From Dickeya oryzae (GTDB lineage: Bacteria; Pseudomonadota; Gammaproteobacteria; Enterobacterales; Enterobacteriaceae), in NCBI RefSeq assembly GCF_009372235.1, contig NZ_SULL01000006.1:62001-126000 (forward strand): DNA of 64,000 nucleotides, in the 5' to 3' direction. This document shows positions 27,602 through 36,494 of the stretch, in pieces. Positions within the stretch are counted from its first letter, which is position 1, and each line of letters opens with the position of its first letter. The notes beneath the pieces were generated by a model. That model made no database searches and was not told the origin of the DNA. It was given only the letters and a program-made list of their open reading frames with translations. A program made the translations under genes and the position numbers.

Positions 27602-29977
27602 ATGTCAGAAAAACATTCCCCTGCATCTGTGCGCCAGCTCCGGCCTGTCGCACCGGAAAAACCGGGCAAGACCCTGTTCCGTCCACATCATCAGACGCCA
27701 ACCGGGTCATGCCAGACAGTTCATGCCGCCCGGCAATCGGAACAGACTTGCGCTCATCACTGCTGCGACAGTGCGGTGCAACACAATCCGATGCAACACC
27801 ATGCGGTACAACCTGTCAGTGCGCTGGCGAGCGCCGAGCGTACCGGCGATCAGCAACGGACACCGATCCGCATCATGCAGATGGACTGCCCGACGGAAGA
27901 AACGATGCTGCGTAAAAAGCTCGATACGCTGCCGGAGGTCAGTGCGCTGGAATTCAACCTGATGCAGCGGGTGATGACCGTCACCCACCGTTACGATGCG
28001 CTGGACACCGTTCTGGCCGCTATCCGCGCGTTAGGGTTTGAGCCTGAAGTGCGTGCCGCAAATGACCACTCCGCCCTGCCGCCTGAGCCGAAAAAATCCT
28101 GGTGGCCGTTGGGGCTGGCGGTGCTCGCCGCCGGTGCAGCCGAAGCCGTGGAATGGAGCGCACTGCCTGAATCGTGGGCGGCGGTGCTGGCGATCCTTGC
28201 GGTGGCCGTCAGTGGATTGACCACCTATCGCAAAGGCTGGACGGCCCTTCGCACTGGCAACCTGAACATTAATGCGCTGATGAGTATCGCAGTGACCGGT
28301 GCGCTTATCCTGCAACAATGGCCGGAAGCTGCAATGGTCATGGTGTTGTTTACCCTCGCCGAGCACATCGAAGCGCGTTCGCTGGACCGCGCCCGTAACG
28401 CCATCGCCGGGCTGATGAATCTGGCACCGGAGACCGCCACCGTACAACAACCGGATGGCAGTTGGCGCGACGTGGAAGCCAACACCATTACACCCGGCAG
28501 CATCGTGCGGGTTCGCCCCGGCGAACGCATCGCGCTGGATGGCGACATCACCCGTGGTCATTCCGCGGTTAATCAGGCACCGATTACCGGCGAAAGCCTG
28601 CCGGTGGATAAGCGCGTCGGCGACAGCGTATTTGCCGGTACCATCAATGAAAGCGGTTCATTTGAATATCGGGTAACGGCGGCGGCGGCCAACACCACAC
28701 TGGCACGAATTATTCACGCGGTAGAACAGGCGCAAGGCACCCGGGCACCGACACAACGGTTTGTCGATCAGTTTGCCCGCGTTTACACCCCGCTGGTCTT
28801 TCTGGGAGCGTTACTGGTAGCGATCCTGCCGCCGTTGCTGACTGGCGGTGGTTGGCTGGAATGGACGTACAAAGCGCTGGTATTGCTGGTGATCGCCTGC
28901 CCGTGCGCGCTGGTGATTTCTACCCCGGTCACCATCGTCAGCGGGCTGGCGGCAGCGGCACGACGCGGTATTTTGATAAAAGGCGGGGTGTTCCTGGAAA
29001 AAGGGCATGCGCTCTCCTGGCTAGCGCTGGATAAAACCGGCACGCTGACCCACGGCAAACCGGTACAAACCGGTTTTGAACCGGTCGCTGACGCGGATGA
29101 CGCCCGTTGTCGGCAACTGGCTGCCAGTCTGGCCAGTCGTTCAGACCACCCGGTGTCACAGGCTGTGGCAACAGCGGCACAGGAAGCCGGTACGCCATTG
29201 CTGGAGGTCGATAACTTCAGTGCCGTTGCCGGACAAGGCGTCATCGGTACCCTGCAAGGGCAGCGCTATTTCCTCGGCAACCTGCGCCTGGCCCGGCAAT
29301 GGCTGGGTGATGCAGCGGCGGCAATCAGCGAGCGGCTGACAGCGCTGGAGCAGGCCGGTAACACGGTGATCATACTGGGTGACGAACAGCGGATTCTGGC
29401 GCTGATGACGGTAGCCGATACCGTAAAACCCTCCAGTCAGGAGGCCATCAACGCGCTGCATCAGGCGGGTATCAAAACCCTGATGCTCACCGGCGATAAC
29501 CAGTACGTGGCGCAGGCTATCGCCCGCGACGTCGGGATTGATGAAGCTCGTGGCAACCTGTTGCCGGAAGATAAACTGTCGCAGATTGAACGGCTATCGG
29601 CGCAGGGCGTCACCGGGATGGTTGGTGACGGCATCAATGACACCCCGGCGCTGGCGCGTGCCGATATCGGTTTCGCCATGGGTGCCATGGGGGCCGACAG
29701 TGCCATCGAAACCGCCGATGTGGCGCTGATGAACGATGATTTGCGCAAGATCCCGGAATTTGTGCGCATTTCTAAAGCCACCCGCGCCATCTTAATTCAA
29801 AACATCGTACTGGCACTCGGCATCAAAGCGGTGTTCCTGACGCTCACGTTGCTGGGCATGGGAACAATGTGGATGGCGGTCTTTGCCGATGTCGGGGCCA
29901 GTTTGCTGGTGGTCGGTAATGGTCTGCGGCTGCTGCGTCAGGCAGCAGTGAGTACACACCAACCTCAATCGGCGTAA
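27602..29977 (+). CDS. zntA: Cd/Zn/Pb-exporting P1B-type ATPase (CadA/ZntA)
   Basis: 791-aa inner-membrane metal efflux pump. In order: a His/Cys-rich N-terminal extension of about 90 residues, a heavy-metal-associated domain whose motif reads MDCPTEE, membrane helices with the ion-site CPC (IACPCALVIS), actuator TGES, phosphorylation DKTGTLTHG, and hinge GDGINDTPALARAD. The CPC site and MDCPTEE are typical of the Zn/Cd/Pb subgroup. The start at 27602 is preceded by no strong Shine-Dalgarno but follows the divergent MerR promoter. The name cadA would be equally apt. Confidence 0.92.
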   Translation: MSEKHSPASVRQLRPVAPEKPGKTLFRPHHQTPTGSCQTVHAARQSEQTCAHHCCDSAVQHNPMQHHAVQPVSALASAERTGDQQRTPIRIMQMDCPTEETMLRKKLDTLPEVSALEFNLMQRVMTVTHRYDALDTVLAAIRALGFEPEVRAANDHSALPPEPKKSWWPLGLAVLAAGAAEAVEWSALPESWAAVLAILAVAVSGLTTYRKGWTALRTGNLNINALMSIAVTGALILQQWPEAAMVMVLFTLAEHIEARSLDRARNAIAGLMNLAPETATVQQPDGSWRDVEANTITPGSIVRVRPGERIALDGDITRGHSAVNQAPITGESLPVDKRVGDSVFAGTINESGSFEYRVTAAAANTTLARIIHAVEQAQGTRAPTQRFVDQFARVYTPLVFLGALLVAILPPLLTGGGWLEWTYKALVLLVIACPCALVISTPVTIVSGLAAAARRGILIKGGVFLEKGHALSWLALDKTGTLTHGKPVQTGFEPVADADDARCRQLAASLASRSDHPVSQAVATAAQEAGTPLLEVDNFSAVAGQGVIGTLQGQRYFLGNLRLARQWLGDAAAAISERLTALEQAGNTVIILGDEQRILALMTVADTVKPSSQEAINALHQAGIKTLMLTGDNQYVAQAIARDVGIDEARGNLLPEDKLSQIERLSAQGVTGMVGDGINDTPALARADIGFAMGAMGADSAIETADVALMNDDLRKIPEFVRISKATRAILIQNIVLALGIKAVFLTLTLLGMGTMWMAVFADVGASLLVVGNGLRLLRQAAVSTHQPQSA

Positions 29978-30028
29978 CCCGACACCCGGCAGGTGCAAGG
30001 GACTCCGCCGCAGGCTCGATATCGCCGT

Positions 30029-30046
30029 GGCCCCACCTGTGGGGCC
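30029..30046. repeat. Inverted repeat downstream of the efflux ATPase
   Basis: Arms GGCCCCAC and GTGGGGCC meet at a 2-base centre, 52 bases after the ATPase stop. Outer bases TCGCCG and CGGCGA could extend the fold. There is no T tract. Confidence 0.5.
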
Positions 30047-30340
30047 TTACTCCGCGAGGTATCGGCGACCGACAGGTGACTGATGACAAAATGAGGCTTA
30101 AGACCGGTGCTCGCTTAATAGTAAATAAGTACTCACTCACTTTTTATAGCGTCTGGTATTTATGGCGTCGGGTATCAGGCGGGCGACTCACCGCCCGCCT
30201 TTTCGCCGACAACCGCCCCGCATTATAGCCTGCCGATAAAATTAGTGATTACTCACTTCACTGACCAGATGGCCGCACCATCAGGCACTGACAACCTCAT
30301 ACCCACCGCAGTCAATACCCCCGAACACCCTGCACCACGC

Positions 30341-30366
30341 TATAATTGCACCATGAAAGTGCAATT
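30341..30366. promoter_or_regulatory. -10 box with overlapping palindrome
   Basis: TATAAT (30341) overlaps the inverted repeat AATTGCAC-N7-GTGCAATT (30344-30366). This is the usual geometry of a repressor operator just at the start of transcription. It lies about 170 bases before uraD; the -35 is weak. Confidence 0.55.
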
Positions 30367-30538
30367 TTATGCGCTACCGTGAATCGGTTGTCTGTCCTGA
30401 GCAACACCGGATTCTGATCTGGCGCTCTGGCAACAACTGGCATGTGAATTGCAAAGACAAAATCCTATCCTATAAAACCGGCGTGACAACAGGGAATTCA
30501 CGTCGTATTGCGTCAATACAACCGAACAAGGAGCGACG

Positions 30539-31036
30539 ATGATTACGTTGGAACAGTTTAATCTGCTCAGCGTTAGCGAAGCGGTGACGCTGATAACGCC
30601 GTGCGTGGCGTTGCCTGGCTGGGCCAAACAGGTCACCGCAGGGCGCCCCTACGGCAACCGTGCCGCCCTTCTGGCCACCGGGCTACAGGCAACCCAGGGC
30701 TGGCAGGAAGAAGAGCTGGTGCAGGCGCTACGTATCCACCCGCGTATCGGCGAACCAGCCGTGAGTGTATCGGGCACCGCCCGCCCCAGTCAGGAGCCGG
30801 CGATGGCGCACAGCAGCGAGAATACGCTGGCTAACGCACTGCGCGCAGGCAATGCCCGTTACGAATCCCGCTTTGGTCGGGTATTTCTGATCCACGCCAA
30901 AGGCCGTAGCGGGGAAGAAATTTTGCGTATCCTGCATCGACGGCTGCAAAACGATGACCGGCAAGAAGTGGCGGAAGCGCTGGAACAACTGCGCCAGATT
31001 ACCCTGCTCAGGCTGGAAAGCATGATCGGCGAATAA
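30539..31036 (+). CDS. uraD: OHCU decarboxylase (UraD)
   Basis: 165-aa enzyme of the 2-oxo-4-hydroxy-4-carboxy-5-ureidoimidazoline decarboxylase family, which completes uric acid conversion to (S)-allantoin. The family motif HPRIGE with the catalytic histidine (about residue 67) is present, as are ALRAGNARYESRFGRVFLIHAKGRSGEEIL and the C-terminal ALEQLRQITLLRL. The start follows AAGGAG. No uricase or HIU hydrolase gene is adjacent, so it stands alone in this window. Confidence 0.92.
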   Translation: MITLEQFNLLSVSEAVTLITPCVALPGWAKQVTAGRPYGNRAALLATGLQATQGWQEEELVQALRIHPRIGEPAVSVSGTARPSQEPAMAHSSENTLANALRAGNARYESRFGRVFLIHAKGRSGEEILRILHRRLQNDDRQEVAEALEQLRQITLLRLESMIGE

Positions 31037-31156
31037 ACGGCGGGTGATACCGGCTAACACACTGAAATGGCTGAAAAGCATCTCGTTACCCGGCGGAACC
31101 CCAACACCTGTGGGATACCGCCCGGCGGTTTATCGGTTTATCCGTCTGTCGGTCTA

Positions 31157-31834
31157 TCACATCGGCGGCTCAGACAATGGCGGGCGTGATCCGTCACGAT
31201 AGAAATAACTCACGAACTCGGTCACATCCTGCTGGAACAGGTGCAAATGCTGGCGAATTTTTTCATCCGGCCAATCCCACCAACATAACTGTTCCAGTTT
31301 TTCCGCCACCGTGGGGTCCTGAAAACGCGGGCGCAACACCCGCGCCGGGTTACCGACAACAATGGTCCAGGCGGGAACCGGTTTAGTCACAATACTGCCC
31401 GCACCGATGATAGCGCCATTGCCGATAGTCACCCCCGGCAACACAATCGCACCGTGACCTATCCAGACATCATGACCGATCACGACCTCATCTTGCTGAC
31501 GCCAGTTGAAAATCTCCTCGTCAACCGCCGCCGGGTTGTCGCTCAATCGGTATTTGCCGGGACGATAGGTGAAATGATGCAGCGTCGGCCGCCACCACGG
31601 GTGGTTGCTGGGGTTGATACGAACGTGCGAGGCAATCGAGGTAAATTTGCCAATGCGGGTAAACATCAGGTCGCAATCATTCATGATGTAGCTGTAATCC
31701 CCCAACGCGACATGATTGAGCACAGTGCGGTCGGCGACTTCCGTCCAGCGCCCTAATTCGATGTGGTAGGCTTGTACGTCGTTGGCAATACGGGGTTCCG
31801 GGCTAAGGACCGGTGATGGCGATTGAGGACTCAT
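31157..31834 (-). CDS. Hexapeptide-repeat acyltransferase (DapH/LbH family)
   Basis: 225-aa left-handed beta-helix transferase, most like the CatB/phosphonate-associated acetyltransferase group. The helix repeats run from about residue 30 (LNHVALGDYSYIMNDCDLMFTRIGKFTSIASHVRI) to 165 (VVIGHDVWIGHGAIVLPGVTIGNGAIIGAGSIVTK). The catalytic histidine is probably in NPSNHPWWRPTLHHF. The C-terminus has the WWDWPDEKI motif of xenobiotic acetyltransferases. The start at MSPQSPSP was preferred because upstream codons are not homologous. The acceptor is unknown, and no phosphonate operon is present. Confidence 0.82.
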   Translation of the reverse strand: MSPQSPSPVLSPEPRIANDVQAYHIELGRWTEVADRTVLNHVALGDYSYIMNDCDLMFTRIGKFTSIASHVRINPSNHPWWRPTLHHFTYRPGKYRLSDNPAAVDEEIFNWRQQDEVVIGHDVWIGHGAIVLPGVTIGNGAIIGAGSIVTKPVPAWTIVVGNPARVLRPRFQDPTVAEKLEQLCWWDWPDEKIRQHLHLFQQDVTEFVSYFYRDGSRPPLSEPPM

Positions 31835-32146
31835 AATCGGTTTCCTGGTTCGTTGACACGTGATAGGCGTTAAAACAGTATTCCCATCAAAACAATACGC
31901 GTTGGCACACGTCATGCGTGAAAACACAGCACGTGACATAACGCATAACGCGCGTAACGACATAAGAAGCCCATCCATCCTGTCACTGGGCGATGACAAC
32001 AGCATGTCAGCCCCGACACGATTAAGATCCGCTTACAACTCCATGTCAGTATGAAATTTACCCGTCACCAAAGTACGCCTAACCTAGGCGTATAAACCGT
32101 TTATTTATTCATTTACATCCATCAATCCATGCTACTGGGAGGAGTC
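31835..32146. other. Divergent regulatory region, acyltransferase/2H gene
   Basis: 312 bp without a gene. It contains the inverted repeat at 32074-32092 and several ACGCG/CACGTG-like stretches. It should hold promoters for both flanking genes; no clear -10/-35 pair was assigned. Confidence 0.45.
32074..32092. promoter_or_regulatory. Palindrome upstream of the 2H-phosphoesterase gene
   Basis: Perfect 8-bp arms TACGCCTA and TAGGCGTA flank ACC, 54 bases before the start codon. It looks like a dimeric repressor site. Confidence 0.5.
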
Positions 32147-32977
32147 ATGAACCCGTTACGCCGCCGCTTTGTCCTGCAATTACCGCTCCTGGCTTACGGG
32201 ATGTCGCTATTCGCCAACGCCAGAGCCGACGATACGTTCAGCACCATGCGTCCATCCGGCTCTCTGGTGCCGACACCACGCGACATCGGCGGCAAATTCA
32301 ACCCCGACGGCAGCGTCAGGCGCTTTCCCGGCAACACCATTATTTCCCACATTCCGCTGGATTCTGCCGCCTCGGGTGCGTTTATGGCCGTGCGCGATAC
32401 GCTCAAACAACAGGATTTCAGCCACTGCCTGACCTTTACTCCCCCATCCAGTTACCACATGACGGTATTTGAAGGCGTGACAGAATCGAAACGCCGTTTG
32501 CCGTTCTGGCCCGCAGGCCTGCCAATTGATGCTCCCTTGTCGGTCTGTAGCGATTATCTGGCACGCAAACTGGCAGGGTTCGAGTTGCAGGCCACACTGC
32601 CGTTTAAAATGCGGATCACCGATTTCAACGCCCATCAGGATTCCGGCGTGACCGTGCGTCTGACCCCCGTGGACGATAACGAGGAGCGCAAACTGCGCAC
32701 ACTACGAGACCGGTTATCCGAACAATTGGGGATACGCGCACCGGACCATGACACCTACGGCTTTCATGTAACGTTGGGGTATCTGGTGCGCTGGATGACG
32801 GAAGACGAATCAGAGACTTACCTGAAAGCCCAACAGGCCTGCCTGCATTACCTGCAACAACAGGTACCGGTGCTGGAACTAGGCGTGCCGGAGTTTTGCG
32901 TCTTCAACGATATGTTTGCTTTCGATACCCAGTTCAACATCGGCCAGCCTGTCACCACCGTGCCGCTAAACGCCTGA
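32147..32977 (+). CDS. Exported DUF1868 protein, 2H-phosphoesterase-like
   Basis: 276-aa protein. Residues 1-28 form a signal peptide with consecutive arginines before a hydrophobic core (LRRRFVLQLPLLAYG), which may be a Tat signal, with cleavage near ANARA. The mature part carries two H-x-T motifs, HMT at 104-106 and HVT at 207-209 (FHVTLGYL). Paired H-x-T motifs are the active site of 2H phosphoesterases (LigT/CPDase type), and the layout fits DUF1868. The ATG at 32147 has GGGAGGAG at ideal distance; an ATG 18 bases upstream overlaps that site. The substrate is unknown. Confidence 0.8.
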   Translation: MNPLRRRFVLQLPLLAYGMSLFANARADDTFSTMRPSGSLVPTPRDIGGKFNPDGSVRRFPGNTIISHIPLDSAASGAFMAVRDTLKQQDFSHCLTFTPPSSYHMTVFEGVTESKRRLPFWPAGLPIDAPLSVCSDYLARKLAGFELQATLPFKMRITDFNAHQDSGVTVRLTPVDDNEERKLRTLRDRLSEQLGIRAPDHDTYGFHVTLGYLVRWMTEDESETYLKAQQACLHYLQQQVPVLELGVPEFCVFNDMFAFDTQFNIGQPVTTVPLNA

Positions 32978-33062
32978 GTGGGGTGAAACCCGATGGCGAA
33001 AAAAACGGCATTGACGGTGGTAACGCGCCATCCCCCTCGTCGGGGTGCCCGCCATAGCGCAT

Positions 33063-33092
33063 AAAAAAACCCCTTCAGTGAACTGAAGGGGT
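33063..33092 (-). terminator. Terminator of ahpCF
   Basis: Arms CCCCTTCAGT and ACTGAAGGGG with a 2-base loop are followed on the minus strand by a T7 run. It lies about 93 bases after the ahpF stop. Confidence 0.9.
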
Positions 33093-33184
33093 CGGGTCGC
33101 CTAAAAGATCAGGTTAATGCATGAGGGTTGCAGCCCGAAAGTGACCACAGGTCACAGGATGGAATAGGGTCAGTCAGAATCAGG

Positions 33185-34747
33185 TTACGCCTGCGTTCTG
33201 ATCAAGTAATCAAACGCACTCAGGGAGGCTTTAGCGCCTTCGCCCGTGGCGATAATAATCTGCTTGTAAGGCACGGTGGTGCAGTCACCGGCGGCAAACA
33301 CACCTTTCACGCTGGTTTCGCAGCGAGCGTCTATCTCAATTTCGCCAATGCGGTTGCGTTCAATGGCACCGTCCAGCCAGTTGGTATTCGGCAGCAGGCC
33401 GATTTGTACGAAAATCCCTTCCAGCGCCAGCTTATGAACGCTGTCGGTGGTGCGATCTTTATACTGCAAACCAGTGACTTTCTGGCCGTCACCTAGCACT
33501 TCGGTGGTCTGTGCGTTGACGATCACATCGACGTTCGGCAGGCTACGCAGCTTGTCTTGTAACACGGAGTCTGCTTTCAGTTCCGGTGCGAATTCCAGCA
33601 AGGTCACATGCTTCACCACGCCAGCCAGATCAATCGCTGCTTCCACGCCGGAGTTACCGCCGCCAATCACCGCCACATGCTTGCCTTTGAACAGCGGGCC
33701 GTCGCAATGCGGACAATAGGTGACGCCACGGGTACGGTATTGTTCTTCACCCGGCACGTTCATGTTGCGCCAGCGCGCACCGGTAGCAATGATAATGCTA
33801 CGGGATTTCAGCACTGCACCCGACGCGGTTTCGATCTGGTGCGGCTGACCCGGTTCAGAAGCGGGGATCAGTTTTTGCGCGCTCTGCAAATCGATGACGT
33901 CAACGTCGTAGTCATCCACATGCGTTTTCAGCGCTGTCGCCAGTTTGGCACCTTCGGTTTTCGGTACCGAAATGTAGTTTTCAATATCGACGGTATCCAG
34001 AATCTGGCCGCCGAAACGCTCGCCCATCAAACCGGTGCGGATGCCTTTACGGGCCGCATACACCGCTGCGGCTGCCCCTGCCGGGCCACTGCCGACAATC
34101 AGCACGTCATACACCGGGCGGCTATTGAGCTTATCGACCACGCGGGCATTGGCACCGGTGTCAATTTTGCCGACGATTTCCGCCAGGCTCATGCGGCCCT
34201 GGCTGAAGTGTTCGCCGTTCAGGAATACCGTGGGAACGCCCATGATATTGCGATCTTTGATCTCATCCTGAAACACACCGCCGTCGATCGCGGTATGGGT
34301 CACGTTCGGATTCAGGATGGACATTAAATTCAGCGCCTGTACCACATCCGGGCAGTTATGACAGGTCAGCGAATAATAGGTTTCAAAGTGGAATTTACCG
34401 TCCAGGTCGCGGATTTGATCGAGGAGTTCTTTCGCTTCTTTCGACGGATGTCCACCAGTTTGCAGTAACGCCAGCACCAGCGAGGTGAATTCGTGCCCCA
34501 TCGGCGCACCGGCAAAGCGCGGCCCGTTGGCAGCCCCTGGGTTGGTCACCAGAAACGACGGTTTACGCACCGGCAGATCGTTATTTTCAAAGAAACTGAC
34601 TTTGTCGGACAACCCGGCGATGTCAGTCAGCAATGCCCGGACTTCAGCAGATTTCGCTGAGTCGTCCAGTGTCGCCACTAACTCAACAGGTTTGGTTAAT
34701 TTTTCCAGGTAGGTTTTCAACTGGAGTTGCACGTTATTGTCGAGCAT
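33185..34747 (-). CDS. ahpF: Alkyl hydroperoxide reductase subunit F
   Basis: 520-aa flavoprotein that passes electrons from NADH to AhpC. The N-terminal tandem thioredoxin-fold domain has the redox pair in [10 protein letters not shown]. The thioredoxin-reductase-like part has [17 protein letters not shown] (FAD), the CPHC disulfide (TYCPHCDGP) and the [19 protein letters not shown] site, and ends in GVFAAGDCT. It is one residue shorter than E. coli AhpF. It follows ahpC by 80 bases containing a hairpin, so its level may be set by partial termination. Confidence 0.98.
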   Translation of the reverse strand: MLDNNVQLQLKTYLEKLTKPVELVATLDDSAKSAEVRALLTDIAGLSDKVSFFENNDLPVRKPSFLVTNPGAANGPRFAGAPMGHEFTSLVLALLQTGGHPSKEAKELLDQIRDLDGKFHFETYYSLTCHNCPDVVQALNLMSILNPNVTHTAIDGGVFQDEIKDRNIMGVPTVFLNGEHFSQGRMSLAEIVGKIDTGANARVVDKLNSRPVYDVLIVGSGPAGAAAAVYAARKGIRTGLMGERFGGQILDTVDIENYISVPKTEGAKLATALKTHVDDYDVDVIDLQSAQKLIPASEPGQPHQIETASGAVLKSRSIIIATGARWRNMNVPGEEQYRTRGVTYCPHCDGPLFKGKHVAVIGGGNSGVEAAIDLAGVVKHVTLLEFAPELKADSVLQDKLRSLPNVDVIVNAQTTEVLGDGQKVTGLQYKDRTTDSVHKLALEGIFVQIGLLPNTNWLDGAIERNRIGEIEIDARCETSVKGVFAAGDCTTVPYKQIIIATGEGAKASLSAFDYLIRTQA

Positions 34748-34773
34748 AGATTATCCTTGGCGTTGGCGTAAAA

Positions 34774-34794
34774 AATCGGGTGCGGAGCACCCGA
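34774..34794 (-). terminator. Hairpin between ahpC and ahpF (attenuator-like)
   Basis: Arms ATCGGGTG and CACCCGAT with a 5-base loop are followed by a T tract in both directions (A/T runs on each side). Its place inside the operon suggests partial termination that keeps AhpC above AhpF. Confidence 0.8.
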
Positions 34795-34827
34795 TAAAAA
34801 ACATCAGAGGGAGAGGGAAAATCAGTC

Positions 34828-35391
34828 TTAGATCTTGCCAACCAGGTCCAGAGACGGTGCCAGTGTGGCATCACCTTCTTTCCATTTAGCCGGGCACACT
34901 TCACCAGGGTGAGAGGCCACGTACTGAGCCGCTTTTACTTTACGCAGCAGGTCAGACGCGTCACGACCAATGCCTTCAGCGGTGATTTCCACAGCCTGGA
35001 TGATGCCCTGCGGGTCGACAATGAAAGTACCGCGGTCGGCCAGGCCTTGATCTTCACGCATGTTTTCGAAGTTACGGGTCAGCGCGCCAGTCGGGTCGCC
35101 GATCATCGCGTATTTGATTTTAGCGATGGTTTCAGAGCTGCTGTGCCAGGCTTTGTGAGTAAAGTGGGTATCGGTGGATACAGAGTAGATATCGACGCCG
35201 ATTTTCTGAAACTCGTCGTAGTAGTCCGCAACGTCGCCCAGTTCGGTCGGGCAGACAAACGTAAAGTCAGCCGGATAGAAGAAGAACACGCTCCATTTAC
35301 CTTCGATGTTCTGCTCGGTGACTTCGATGAACTGACCATCTTTGAAGGCCTGGTTTTTAAACGGTTTAACTTTAGTATTGATAACGGACAT
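34828..35391 (-). CDS. ahpC: Alkyl hydroperoxide reductase subunit C (peroxiredoxin)
   Basis: 187-aa typical two-cysteine peroxiredoxin that reduces hydrogen peroxide, organic peroxides and peroxynitrite. The peroxidatic Cys47 is in FVCPTE and the resolving cysteine is in GEVCPAKW near residue 166; the length is that of E. coli AhpC. The start is at MSVINTKV; a much longer frame upstream is spurious. OxyR control is expected, but only weak ATCGAT/GATA-type half-sites are visible in the 104-bp gap upstream. Confidence 0.98.
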   Translation of the reverse strand: MSVINTKVKPFKNQAFKDGQFIEVTEQNIEGKWSVFFFYPADFTFVCPTELGDVADYYDEFQKIGVDIYSVSTDTHFTHKAWHSSSETIAKIKYAMIGDPTGALTRNFENMREDQGLADRGTFIVDPQGIIQAVEITAEGIGRDASDLLRKVKAAQYVASHPGEVCPAKWKEGDATLAPSLDLVGKI

Positions 35392-35495
35392 CTCTGTTTC
35401 CTCATGTGTTCCAATGTGTTTGGCTTGGAAGCTAAGGTACAAAAATGTGACGGATGCCGCTAATGCGTTGTCCGTATCAAATCGATAAGTGATAC

Positions 35496-36494
35496 CTAAC
35501 GTTTTGCCAGTAGCACAATCACAAAAATACCGCCTAACCCGGCGGTCACAATCCCCACCGGGAGCTCCTGCGACGCCAGCAATACACGGCTTAGGGTATC
35601 GCCGATACCCAGCAAAACCGCACCCAGCAAGCCGCACAGCACCAGCAACTGGCGATGGCGCGTACCAACCAGCGGACGGCACAAATGCGGCACCATCAGC
35701 CCGACAAATCCGATCACCCCGGTCAGTGACACCAACAATGCCGTCGCCAGCGCACAACACAGGAACACCTCAAGGCGCAGCCGGTTGACATTAACCCCCA
35801 TCGATGTCGCCGTCTGTTCACCAGCCAGCAAGCTGTCCAGCGCCCGCCAGCGCGCCATCACAACCCCAATCAATATCAACAGGCTGCACAGCGCTATTGG
35901 CAGATTATCCCAACGTGCCAGCCCCAGCCCGCCCAGAGACCAGAACAGCACCGCACTGGCAGCGCGTTGGTCACCGGAAAACACCAGATAGCTGGTTAAC
36001 GCCCCAAACAGAAAGGAAATCGCCAGCCCGCAGATTACCAGATGCTCCGCCTGTCGCCCCTGACGCAGAAAAAACAGCAACGTCACCGACAGCGCCGAGC
36101 AAATCCCCCCGCCAAACGCCGCAACCGGTAGCGTGAAGGCACCAAACCATTCGCCAAAGCGGGTTATCACCAGCACAGCCCCCGCCGACGCGCCGGAGGA
36201 CAACCCAAACAGAAAGGGATCGGCCAGATCATTACGGGTGGTGGTTTGTAGCAACGCGCCGACCATCGCCAACCCGGCACCGGTGATGACCGCCAGCAGC
36301 GTACGCGGCACACGCAGCTCCAGCACGATGCGGCGCACCGTCTCCGGTACGCCAGGGTGCTCCGGCGTCAGTGCCGCCAGTACCTGCGTCAGCGGGATCC
36401 GAATGGCCCCCACCGCAGTGCTAAAGAGCATCACCACCAGCAACACCAACAGCGTAAGCAGGCAGACCACCGTATAGTGGCGGCACGATCTCAT
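35496..36494 (-). CDS. FecCD-type ABC transporter permease
   Basis: 332-aa inner-membrane permease of the BtuC/FecCD family, with nine to ten hydrophobic helices. Family motifs: [44 protein letters not shown], and the ATPase-contact loop [19 protein letters not shown]. It overlaps the binding-protein gene by 4 bases (ATGA). It is the last gene of an ATPase-binding protein-permease operon. The family transports siderophore, haem, cobalamin or metal chelates; the substrate here is not evident. Confidence 0.92.
   Translation of the reverse strand: MRSCRHYTVVCLLTLLVLLVVMLFSTAVGAIRIPLTQVLAALTPEHPGVPETVRRIVLELRVPRTLLAVITGAGLAMVGALLQTTTRNDLADPFLFGLSSGASAGAVLVITRFGEWFGAFTLPVAAFGGGICSALSVTLLFFLRQGRQAEHLVICGLAISFLFGALTSYLVFSGDQRAASAVLFWSLGGLGLARWDNLPIALCSLLILIGVVMARWRALDSLLAGEQTATSMGVNVNRLRLEVFLCCALATALLVSLTGVIGFVGLMVPHLCRPLVGTRHRQLLVLCGLLGAVLLGIGDTLSRVLLASQELPVGIVTAGLGGIFVIVLLAKR

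Larger units (their letters stand above)
29978..30538. other. 561-bp intergenic region before uraD
   Basis: No gene seen. It holds an 8-bp inverted repeat GGCCCCAC/GTGGGGCC at 30029-30046, two AGTGA/TACTCACT-type sequences near 30128-30141 and 30244-30260, and a promoter-like -10 with a palindrome at 30341-30366. The two TACTCACT boxes recall TetR-type operators, but no such regulator is adjacent. Confidence 0.45.

Noticed and set aside
35392..35495. OxyR site upstream of ahpC
   Set aside because: Only weak half-sites are visible; the four-element ATAG pattern could not be placed with confidence.
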